From the NCBI RefSeq assembly GCF_000835495.1, contig NW_015622545.1, forward strand, positions 1,364,001 to 1,428,000: DNA of 64,000 bases. Reading direction: 5' to 3'. The stretch's first letter is position 1, and each line of letters starts with the position of its first letter. Below, in pieces: positions 22,450 to 32,429 of this stretch. The DNA is from Cladophialophora immunda. Its lineage: Eukaryota; Ascomycota; Eurotiomycetes; Chaetothyriales; Herpotrichiellaceae. Position numbers and translations under genes: made by a program. Below the pieces are notes generated by a model. The model did no database searches and was not told the origin of the DNA. It saw nothing but the letters and a program-made list of their open reading frames with translations.

Positions 22450-24550
22450 TGCAGTATGGTGGCCTTTGTGTCCTCGCTCAAAGTGTCAGCGAAATAGACA
22501 AATGCACCAGCGCCTCGTCGGTTGTACGGACAACCACTTGTAACAAACAGTGTCGATCTTTCGTCGTCGGGGAACTGCGAGGGACAGAGAAGGAGAAAAG
22601 AAGTCTAGACGCCGATCATGGCAGAAATCCGGGGAGCGAGTGTGCGAAAACCGGGAGGCTAATTGGTACTGATCAGCTGGCTTCGAGAGGAGATTTGAGT
22701 TCTTGACAAGGACAGACTGGGGACAAGACATGCATCTCTGCGCCCCAGTCCCAGTCTCAGCCCTGCCATGATCGCACAGATAGCACGGGGGTCAATAGCA
22801 ATGAAGATGTTTGCAACGCCAGGGGAATGTCATTTTGTCGTGGTTGTTATTGTATCCTGACTGTTGGATCCCCAGGACCAAGTACTGAGATTAAGACCAA
22901 GAAATTCTTTGCCATTGCATTTGCTTCCGCCCCCGCCGTCTTGCCGTCACCTGAGTTTCGGAAGAAGTAGGCGAGCAGCTGACGTGGCGATACATTGTGG
23001 AAAAGGACGTTCGAGGCTCCTGCGTGATGAATATTCTGAACTTGATTAGCTAGCCTTGTCCCATCCTCTAGAGCCTGATGACGCATAGAAAAGACTCGGA
23101 CACCGGATGCGCGACGTGCCGATCTCCAACATGTCTCGGTGTCTGAACCGTCTAGGTGCGACTTCATCCAGGTAAAGCTATGCCAGGGCTCAGGTTCAAG
23201 CATTGCAAAGTGCTTGTTTTTCGATTCTTTTGCGGGTTTGGCGGGCTCTTGCCCCTTGACTGTCGGATCTGGTTCTATCACAGACACCCTTCCGGCAAGA
23301 CCAGCGCGGAAAAGTCATGAGTATTTGGAGTTTCCCAATCTTGTTAGACGAGCACCAGTGATTGTTGTCCAAATCCAAAACCCGTTTCTATCGCCATACC
23401 CTCACTCTAATTTAAATACAAGGCACTGTGTAAACCCAAACAAGCTTCCATCAAGGAATTGCAGTTCTTTTCATTCGTTGGTGTGCTTTGTGAAGCATCG
23501 GCGTTTTTGCCATCATCTTCAGCTACATGGCTATGACGAAGGGGGAAAGAGACAGAGCCACTTGAGCATCGACGCCTACTTCCGGAGAGGTAGTGTTCCT
23601 ATCAGCGTGTCTGCACACTCACGACCGAAGTATTTGTCAGACTACTCTGGGAGATGGAGAAGATGGCGCTCTTCTCTGGGCGCTTGCGGATACTCACAAT
23701 ATCTTTGGCGGCGCCCCTCCACCAGGGAGGTCCCAGACAATGGCAAGTCAATCTGCAAGTGGCATGTACGATCGGCTGCCCAGCATGGGTTCGCAACACC
23801 TACCGCATAGCATGAAGAAGAGGAACGGAGCCTCAAGTGGATGGTGGTAATGGGGCAAAGATAATAAATATCCTGAACAGCCAACCTTGAGACAGTGTGG
23901 TTCAAGTGAAACTCTTCAGGAATCAATAAAAACAACATCCGAGGACCCCAGGAACAATAGAAGCTCTCGTGAATTTCCTGGAGTTTGTCCTATGTCGTTC
24001 GCTTCGTCTGCTCGATCCAGGAAGATTGTCACCACCGTCAGCAACGTCAAGAAAAGATCCCCGTCAACATGATTGGGCATTACGACAGGCCAGAACATTT
24101 GTTCTTCTTGCGACTTATCCAAAGCCAGAATTCTCGGAATATAGGACATTATACTTGTCATGCACTCTTTGTTTCGCGGTGGGCATTTGATGCCCGAGCC
24201 ATGGGAAAATGGGCGGGCCCAAAAGGATCCTGACACAAAACGTGGTGCCTTCTGGCACCAGGTGATTTCTGGTCGCCGTCGCTGGTGGATAGTTCTGAGT
24301 GGAAGAGCTCCTCGCTGAAGTTCCCAGCTACGACTTCATCCAATTCAAGATATTTGACAATGTCGACACGGTTTTATTTTTTTCCCGCAGTGCATTTGGA
24401 TTTGCCGACTGGATCCAGCTCCTTCGTATAGACTGCAATTTGACCCCGCGTGCCTTCGATATCTTAGATCATCTTCGGTTTACCAAGGTAGAAAGAGCAG
24501 AGCAAAGTCAGAACTAGGGGCTGGTCTCACCAGCGACCTGATTTTGGTGG
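22450..24550. other. No named gene
   Basis: Short ORFs on both strands, some protein-like (minus 22847-23287, with WHSFTWMKSHLDGSDTE; minus 23916-24236; plus 24299-24517, with FGFADWIQLLRIDCNL) but without recognisable domains. I see no promoter, repeat or RNA gene. Confidence 0.3.
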
Positions 24551-24559
24551 CAGCGCCAG

Positions 24560-24905
24560 AGATGACTCGTGTTCGGTCTTGATCGGCGTGCCCGTCGCCG
24601 GCATCCTCTCCCTCCCTTCCGTTTTGATCCTGTTCTGGCCCTCACCGCCAAGGAGCATGTGCGAAATCACAGCCCACCCCAGCGCCATGCTGGTGACACT
24701 CACGCCATAAAACAAGGCCGTGAAGACCACAAGGGACGTGACACGGTAATTGTAGATCCAGTACCTCATGCCTTGAAACTTTGCCTTGAACGCCAATTTG
24801 ACCCTAACTCCCTCCATCCTCGACCATCGGTCACGCTTCATATGGACCAGAGCGCTTCCATGCTCCAGTAGAAGACCCGAGCGAGATGTCATTCTAACTC
24901 TCACG
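24560..24905 (-). pseudogene. Seipin-like fragment
   Basis: Reads VKLAFKAKFQGMRYWIYNYR, VTSLVVFTALFYGVSV and TSMALGWAVISHML, followed by a polar tail. Seipins (ER lipid-droplet assembly proteins) end their luminal beta domain with a phrase like F-GLR-LMYNHR and then a second membrane helix, so the layout fits. The luminal domain upstream is mostly missing: the preceding residues (MEGVRVKL) only partly resemble it. Piece of about 110 codons versus the family's usual 300-400. Moderate certainty. Confidence 0.5.
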
Positions 24906-24909
24906 ATGG

Positions 24910-27560
24910 CAGCATTCTACGTTATCAAGGTTGGTATCCCATCCACAGACTCGTGAAAAGTAGGAAAAGCCAGTCTGGCTGGCACTGACATGGCCTGACA
25001 GAATTCACCCGTCTTCAAAGCTTGCGACATAACATATACCCCCGTTCTGCTCGTAGAATATATAAAGCCCCTTGACACGTGGAGAGGCATGTCTTCGCGA
25101 ATGGACGAGAAGAAACCCGAGGGCGTTTAGCGGACTGTGGTGAGATGTGGCTTAGGAGGAGGAAGGGTGGGTGAGACTGAGGCAGCTTGTAGGGTTATTT
25201 GGCGGAAACAACTGATATGTGGACAGTTTTGGAAAATACGGCGAATGATCCGGCCGAAATGCCGGCATCATTTGGCATTCATTCCCAAGGCGGCTTCGAG
25301 GAGCGCAAATTTCTGTCCTTATTTCTTGTACCATGCAGTCTGATACAGTACCGCAAGATTGATCCAAGTTGAGTATTTACTTCTTGTTTGCAAAGAATCC
25401 GTGGGTCCCGTCCCATACCCCAACAGGTGAGGTCCGTATTGGGGCCTCATCAAGTGTGGGTAGCCGGAGATATGTTGCCCCTAGATGCTAGCGCGAGACC
25501 TACACGATCGTCCGGCCGGAGCAGAGACTAGGTCGCTTGACTGGTCGAAGGTTTGGTCCTGGCTCCAGTCCCGACCCACTGTTCTACGATCTGCGACTGA
25601 GCGGCCCTCCTCCATCGTCTCCACCATTCCCTTAAACTCCTTCCTTTTTCCACAGTCAAGAGGTTCTTCAACATCTAGCTAGCGTGCTTGTTGAGGCATC
25701 ACCCGATCTAATGCGGTTGTAATGCGTCCTTCCTGGCACACAGTATGGTTGAACATCTGGGATTACAACGAAGTTTCGATTACGAACTTGGAGAAATGTC
25801 TTAAAGCCTCTCTCTACCGGGCGACTTGTGCACTGCCCTCACGTTGTCATTTAACCAATCATTGAACGCCAGCTTGGGTGAAGCAATGTCTCGCCCATGT
25901 CCTTCACAGCATTCTTGGTCGCCGACTTGCTCAACAACTTCTCCTCTTTATGGTGTGACAGACACACAGGTCGCGGACAATCAATCATAAGCTCAGCTTT
26001 CGCCCAACACATCAAGGGAAAGGAATTCCCGAAGCACGGGACTCTACGTATCATGGACCATGACTATCAGCAGTGAGTGTTGCCGATTTCATCCTCATAA
26101 ATCTGTGCTAGGGGGTGAATTAGACTCAAGAAATATGACGACTGTATTCGGCATCGTCTACAGTAGGCTCATGGCACACTAGAAACCCGCAAAAAGAGTC
26201 AAAGAAAGCTTGTTGAAGGTCGCGAGAGGATCGCCGCGTTGATAGATGAGCTAGAAAGAAAAGTTTTCGGCGAATCACGGAGCCCATAGACTCATTTTCC
26301 ATGTGTCGGGAGGAGTTCGCTTCTTGATTTCCTTACCGAGCATGATGGTGGAAGAAAATTCTCAAATATCTCGTTAAATGGTTTCACTGTGGCTTGAAAA
26401 TAGCTTACTCTGTGAACCGAGGTGACCAGCACCGTGGTCACACTCATGGTTCATGCACATACATTCGGAAAGACAGGAGTGTGCCGGGAAGGACGCATTC
26501 CAATCGAGGTGGCTGCGCATTAGATCGGGTCACGCTTGCTTAAACAACCAGACAAGGCTCCGTACTCCCCCATCTCTTATTTTTACAAATAGATTTTTGG
26601 AACGGGTCGAGCTGTTTCCGATCCAGTTAAGACCAGAGACGGCCACGCAAGTCTTCCATCTAATCCTCAGTGTCCTGACTTTCATTCTCAATGTAATACA
26701 GTACTCGCTATGGTCCTCTGTCGTTCTTGCTCACGTCCTCGTCGTCCTCGCTGCAGGCGTCAGCATCGCTGTCGTCCTCAGTATCAGCCTTGGAAGCCTT
26801 CATGTCGTCCTCGGTATCATCCACGATGTGGTCCAGATGATAAACACCGGCAGCAGGAAGTGCAAATCGAAGTCTCATAGGACTGGGAGATGGCCTGAAC
26901 AACCTCTCCCGCAATTCAAGCTCGCCAGATTGAATTTCATCATAATACTGATACGAGACTTCATCTCCTGTACCGCATTCGCCTAGGCCAACCACGAAAC
27001 CTTCGAGTGATTCATGGTTGTCCGTGTCTCCCCTGCTTGGTGGATGATCGTCCTGGCAGCTCTTAGTGCTAGGATCCTCCCTAATCTCTAATGTCGAACC
27101 TGTCATAGTTGACAAAGTCACTTTCCCAGTCCTCGTCTTTCTCACCGAGACCGTTTGTATCCTAACGATCTTTTTTAACGATCGGGAAAATATCAGTCCT
27201 GCTCACTATTTGTGATATGTTAGTTGCGGAGGAGTTGAGTCTGAGCCTCCAAACGCTATGTTATGGTAGGTAATAGGTAGCTTTTACACTACAATGTCTG
27301 TCGTGGCTTCTGTGAAAGTCCGTGCGAAGCTTTATGCACCCGACGTTTGCGTCCGTAGCCATGTTTTACAACCCTACGTGTCGTCCTTGACATGGTCAGT
27401 AGGAAGGGGTGGAGCCACGGACGGTAGAACGAGTCTCTAAAAACAGTACCGGTGCGACTCGTCCGAGGTTCCATACGAATTCAGAAGTGTGTGCGAGACT
27501 GGACGTATCAAGGAATTGACATCTGTAACTGTGACGATGCCCAGCTTCCGTCCGCCCTTC
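24910..27560. other. Sparse region, some debris
   Basis: No named gene. Plus 26120-26290 reads RLKKYDDCIRHRLQ, a stop, then RKKSQRKLVEGRERIAALID, a broken coiled coil. Minus 26708-27145 is an acidic ORF without an ATG start (TEDDSDADACSEDDEDV). 25000-26100 has only short ORFs. Confidence 0.3.
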
Positions 27561-27561
27561 A

Positions 27562-27668
<107 letters not shown>

Positions 27669-28069
27669 AGCGTTCACTACGCATTGGTCCTCTGGAGGAG
27701 CATTTCATGCGTCTTTTATTGCTGAGGTCGCTGGCGGTCACAGGCACGAGGCTATGAGTCTCTGCTAGGACAGTTTGCTTCGCGTACCAGCCTTGGATTA
27801 CTGGATTCGATCAGTATACCGTGGATCGATCACCCCGTTCTGAGCCTCCATTCTTGCCCCTATTGTGGCAGCTACAGCATTTTTGCTCGTGCACTCTCGG
27901 TTGTGCCCTTCGAACATTCATGTCCTCCATTCTCGCATCTCGCTGGTTCAAGTTGGCTGGGCCGCGAGTGCGAGCAACCAGCCTCTCGGCTATGTGCGAC
28001 GACTTGTCCAAATTCATAACCGCAACGTCGACACACACTTCCCGATGACTGGTTCGATACGAGCAGCTG

Positions 28070-28795
28070 CCTGCTTGATACCAGGACAACAAATTCTGTC
28101 GATCGGGGTACCGGCCCGTAGCGAACTAGTGCACGCCCTGTCTCTGGTCATTGGGCCAGATCCACAACGAAACGGTCAATATCTATACGCACCTTGTCCC
28201 AGCCATCTGCTTGATCTTCAGTCAGGCGATCGGGCACCTTAACTTTAATTTCTTTTACTCTGAGGCATTGGTGGCTGACCACGTGGCATTCGCCATTCAG
28301 GTCGACGCCGCCGTCGTCACGATGCTCTCTGGTCCTCGTGCTACCACATGCTAATGTACCACTCGCAGCATGTCGAGAATCTTGCGTTGCGCCTTGACTA
28401 CATTGGCATCTTAACTCTAATCCTCGGCTCTCGTCCTGCATACTAAGCTTCAGGGTTTGAAGTTTCGACCTCATCGGACTGATGCGTTCATCTGCACGGC
28501 GCTCTCCGGGTTTGAGCCAATTATCCAAGGCTTGTGCCGGTACGGCTAGGCTGAGATGTAGGTGCGGTCCGGTATGCCGTACTGGTTCCTCGAGGGTGTG
28601 CTGTACGGCATGGGCGCGGCATTCTTCGTCACCCGGTTTCCCGAATCCAAAGGGCCGGGCAAATTCGACATCTGGTTCTCCTCCCACCAGTTTTTCCACG
28701 TCTGTGTCGTGGCCGCGAGTCTTGTCCACTTGTACGGCGTCTGGCAGGCCTTCCATTGGAACTATCATATACCCGTCCTTACAATGCGATGAGAA
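28070..28795 (+). pseudogene. PAQR/AdipoR (haemolysin-III family) relic
   Basis: Frames in order read GYRPVAN, then IHNETVNIYTHLVPA, CYHMLMYHSQHVENLALRLD-YIGIL, TALSGFEPIIQGL and finally FDIWFSSHQFFHVCVV. These are hallmark motifs of seven-helix PAQR/Izh membrane proteins: the HNETxNIxTHL entry, the S-x3-H zinc site (here SSCYH), DYxGI, and the H-x3-H near the C terminus (SSHQFFH). All three putative zinc-ligand regions remain. Damage includes two in-frame stops upstream of IHNET (a TGA where Trp is usual, and TAG shortly after), a frame change near 28333, and loss between 28430 and 28465. Nearly the whole gene is present, more than for any other relic here. Confidence 0.85.
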
Positions 28796-28799
28796 GTTG

Positions 28800-29870
28800 G
28801 TGCCTGTCGATCCCGTGTCCTTTGTGGAGCGCTCATACCTAGAGCGACCACATTGATGGCGTTGGCTGGATGGTGTCAGCTTGCGCGAAGAATGGCTTGG
28901 AACAGGACTAGAGGTTCTCCTGTCCAGCCGATTCTTATTTCGTTCAAGCCGCACGTGTGTAGGATCAAGTGCTGTTGGCCTTCGTGGTGTTTATCTCCCA
29001 TCCGACAGCCGTTCTTGGAAAGACCAGCGACGCACGCTGATCCGCGACCAGACCCACCTTCATGATAAATGTTACAGCGGCGATTACCGTGAGCTCAGGA
29101 AGCGCTTTTGGGCCTGCACTAATGCCCGCTGCCATCTCGGGGGGAGTCTCTCCCGCTGTCAACACGGCCTCGCATTCGAGACCAGCCCCACCATGGAGTT
29201 TGAATAGGTGAGCATCTCCATTTCCCCCATCACTCCCATCACTTTTTCGCCAACATTGTCAGTCTCGGAGACTACCTGCATTTCGTCATGACTCCCACGA
29301 CTCGCTAGTCTTGTAAGCATGCCACCTGGCTTAGTGCGAGCACTAGTCACGAAAACGGGTTTGGGTTGCTGGTGACATGACGTCCCCGCCAATTGATGAA
29401 TCAGGTGTCGATTCCGAGCGAACGATGTCCCCGCCTTATGGTGCTGCTCGGACGGCAGACTCGAGCATCAGCGGTACGAACTCTTTGGCCGTCGGCCTTC
29501 ATACCAAGTTCTTGCCCCAGCGGGTTTCAAAGGCATCTTGACCCTAGCTCTGCATTTGGAACAGCACCGCCTATTGTCTTGGTGCAAGGGGACTTGCAAG
29601 AAAGGTTGTCAGAAGCTCATGAGTTATGTCCTTGTCACTGAACAGACCATGTTATTATACCCAAGTAAGAGGGTCTCGGCGTATTCACACCGAAAGCCTC
29701 TCCGCATGCTGTGGTTTGCGGTCGGATTGTTTGTCCTTTCGCCGAGGTTGTTTGTGTTATCCTTTCGGATTATCAAGGCCTGGATGTCGTCGTTCTGGAG
29801 CTCGCGTCCTGGATAAGGTCAGGTCCAGCTTCTACATTTCGCAGCTGCGATAGACCGCAACTTATTTTGG
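28800..29870. other. No recognisable gene
   Basis: Short overlapping ORFs on both strands; a hydrophobic helix on minus near 29000-29100 (LTVIAAVTFIMKVGLVA). No motif found. Confidence 0.3.
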
Positions 29871-29878
29871 CGACCGAC

Positions 29879-30446
29879 ATGGCCTCGACGCTCACGGCAG
29901 CGAGTACCGCGTTGCGCCTTTCTCAGGTGAGTGAAATGCCTGTTTCGACCTTGTTCTCTGCTATTTCCATCGTGCCGTTATACCCCGAACACTCGCTCTC
30001 GGGCACTACTCGATACCGCAAATTGAAAGAGAGCCTTCTGGATGCAGCAGATGCAGTCCGTCTTGCTCGAGTGGAGACACGTTACCTATTCACATTCTGT
30101 CACGTGGTAGATTTCCTTGACCTGGCAATTCAACAGTTGCAACAATCTTCCGAACAGCCTCTCGACGTTATCCTGGCCTCCTGCCAATGTCGCCCAGTCT
30201 CTTCGATACTAGATGAGTCAATGACCGAGTTCCTTATTGAACATCAGAAGCAGTCCTGGATCGACAATCAAGCCCTCCACGTTGTCACGTCCAGCCTGCT
30301 GGCGGACCACTACATTCCCGAAATGCATGGTAAGCGGAGATACGGCGCTAAATGCTGTCTTAGCTGAGATATTGTCAGTATTTCCCCCAGATGATGTATT
30401 CGAGGCAATCTATGCAAGACCAAGATCGAAAAGGTCAAGAAGTTGA
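29879..30446 (+). CDS. Hypothetical protein, two-exon model
   Basis: From the ATG at 29879 ([16 protein letters not shown]) an open frame runs to a GTAAGC donor at 30330. With a 49-nt intron (acceptor TTGTCAG ending 30378) the frame continues to a stop at 30446 ([18 protein letters not shown]). The product is about 172 residues, with a helical middle ([20 protein letters not shown]) and no membrane helix or signal. A second possible donor (GTGAGT at 29931) could make a different model. Its 3' end overlaps, in another frame, the start of the aldo-keto reductase fragment, which argues that one of the two readings is not coding. Unrecognised. Confidence 0.3.
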
Positions 30447-30690
30447 CCCAATCGCCGAACGACTGGGCGGCAACATGTCACAATTGGCGCTGGCCTGGTG
30501 CGCCAAGAACCCCAATGTCAGCATGGTCATCCTCGGCGCCACCAAGGTCGAGCAGATTGTGGACAACTGCAAGGCGCTCAAGCTGTTGGAAAAGCTGGAC
30601 GACAAGACCATAGAGGAGATCGAGGAGATCCTGGACAACAAGCCCGCCGCGCCGGCCTCCTCTGGAAGATCGAGGTAGGCGGGTCTTTCT
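30417..30690 (+). pseudogene. Aldo-keto reductase C-terminal fragment
   Basis: Reads KIEKVKKLT in one frame and, after a 1-nt change near 30443, [39 protein letters not shown], then [16 protein letters not shown]. This is the last helix-strand section of aldo-keto reductases related to the voltage-gated potassium channel beta subunit (QLALAWCLxNPxVSxVIxGA), including part of the NADP-binding segment. The C terminus is natural. All upstream catalytic residues (Asp, Tyr, Lys, His) are missing. Confidence 0.8.
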
Positions 30691-30699
30691 GTTGACCAA

Positions 30700-31112
30700 G
30701 ATCCAGAAGACGTGTTTGTTGGCCTATTATCTGTCCACTTCTCGTGTCGCTGGAAAGTGAAACATGACGGCTTTGAAAAGTGGTAGAGCTATATTCGTGC
30801 TCTCCAGCCGCGTGTCTTTATCAACGGCCGTTATTATGGCATCGTGGAGCTCGATCGTTTCGGAAATATCCATCTTACAATGAACATTCCTTTCAAACAT
30901 CACATCTCGACAATACGGGCACAGGTGCAAATGGTAGATTCCCCTGTGGTTGATATGGGCGGATCCCCCCCCTCTGTGATGGAACTCCGTGAGTGGCAAT
31001 GTTACCATACGTCAATTTGGAGGATTGCAATCCATTCGTCGTCGACGCTTCCAGCAATGACCAACGGGTCTAGAGGGCAAAGAAGCTCCACCGTTGCCGT
31101 CACGGCATCCCT
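30700..31112. other. No gene recognised
   Basis: Minus-strand frames (for example 30727-31008, with LHLCPYCRDVMFERNVHCK) may contain the continuation of the secreted ORF upstream, but no splice-consistent join was found. Confidence 0.3.
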
Positions 31113-31433
31113 TCACAGAGGAAGCATTTCTTGGCCCCATATGACCAAAATCAAGTCCTCCCCAGCCTGGTTGTGGAAACGATTGACGTAAGGCCCCTCT
31201 TCGCTAATCCACACCTCACGAGGAGTCGGATATACATCGTTGTAGCCCGAATCGCACACTCCAAGTTGCACGAGGCGATCCTGATCCGCCGACGTGAGCA
31301 GAGGGACGGTCCTAGAGCCGTAACTACTGGTCCAATTCCGCCGATTACGGTGTCCAGCTGCGTCACAACAGCGGGACATTGTGGTCCCGGACAGCCATAC
31401 GAACAGTAGAATGGGCCACACAGAAGGTCCCAT
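31113..31433 (-). CDS. Putative secreted protein, first exon or truncated
   Basis: From the ATG at 31433 the peptide begins MGPSVWPILLFVWLSG, a plausible signal peptide, followed by a polar region and DQDRLVQLGVCDSGYNDVYP and GEDLILVIWG. The frame then ends (QEMLPL). The LVIWG phrase near the end could continue in another exon or after a frameshift. About 106 residues. Family not recognised with certainty; it resembles small secreted fungal proteins in layout only. A clean upstream region on minus contains no other gene. Confidence 0.35.
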   Translation of the reverse strand: MGPSVWPILLFVWLSGTTMSRCCDAAGHRNRRNWTSSYGSRTVPLLTSADQDRLVQLGVCDSGYNDVYPTPREVWISEEGPYVNRFHNQAGEDLILVIWGQEMLPL

Positions 31434-31439
31434 GTCGTG

Positions 31440-32429
31440 GTCTTTTCTTAAGCGAGCTTACATGGCCTTCGCAACTGCAGTATATGGACAAAGCAAGTTT
31501 ATTTAGTACAATGGCCAAACTTGGGCCCCTGTGAGCTCTTGTAGACCAGTATTCAGCAAGCCAAAATCGGATGGTTCACGGACCCGAAAAGCGGACGCGG
31601 AGCCGTCGATGTCGGTCGGCCGTTCTTGGAGGATGACAGTGGCTGTACGTGAGTGGAATCTCCATCGCCCTCGTGCTGTACATACACCGAAAGATCCTAG
31701 ACAAGCTTCATCCAGAAACGACTTGGAGTGGTTGACATCTCCTTGCATTACTGTCTCCAATCCGCACATGGACATCGTCCCTGGGCTCGGTTCTTGCCAT
31801 GTCCATTATCTGCGTCTTCCTTTTCCTCACATTGCGTCAGGAAAATTTCTCCTTGAACCAGGCGATGCGGTCAACGCCTCATTCAGACTCAGAGATGAGG
31901 TTCTGGCTTCGATGGTGCACAACGAGACGTTGGAGTTTGAGAAAGTTTTCGGGATATCTCTCCCGCCTCGGACAGACAAGCAAGACGCATTTTACTGTAC
32001 AGGCGACCCTTTCCAGTCTCCAATATGACTTCGCAGGAGGGTTAGTGGTGCAGAGGTGACAGACTGAGCCCTCCATTATGTAGGTAACACATTAAACGTC
32101 TTGTAGAACCAACTTGATTGATTGACTATCTGTCTAGTGGGGACGCGCGCGAGGCAGTTTGACGTGCCGACGTGAAAATCTAATCTGGCTAGCCTTCCTA
32201 ATTGGGCAGGGCAACAAACGGCTGTCCCCCACTTTTTACCTAGTTTGTCTTTGTTTTACTTTTAACTGACAAGAACTTTGCCACCGTGCTTGCCACCGTC
32301 CTTATGTGCTCCTTGTTACTCCGGCTCTGCTCCTCATTTACCATTCACCAGTCACGTTTTTCGCTTTTTTGGACTCAGCTACAGCAGCTCTGCCGCGCCT
32401 CTGACGGTCCTTTCCTTCTAGACTCAGCC
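31440..32429. promoter_or_regulatory. Upstream region of the EST1-like gene
   Basis: 31531-32028 (plus) holds an ORF without recognised motifs (GDAVNASFRLRDEVLASMVH). From about 32225 to 32420 the plus strand becomes pyrimidine-rich (tttgtctttgttttactttt and similar), as is common ahead of fungal start codons. No TATA box stands out. Confidence 0.35.
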
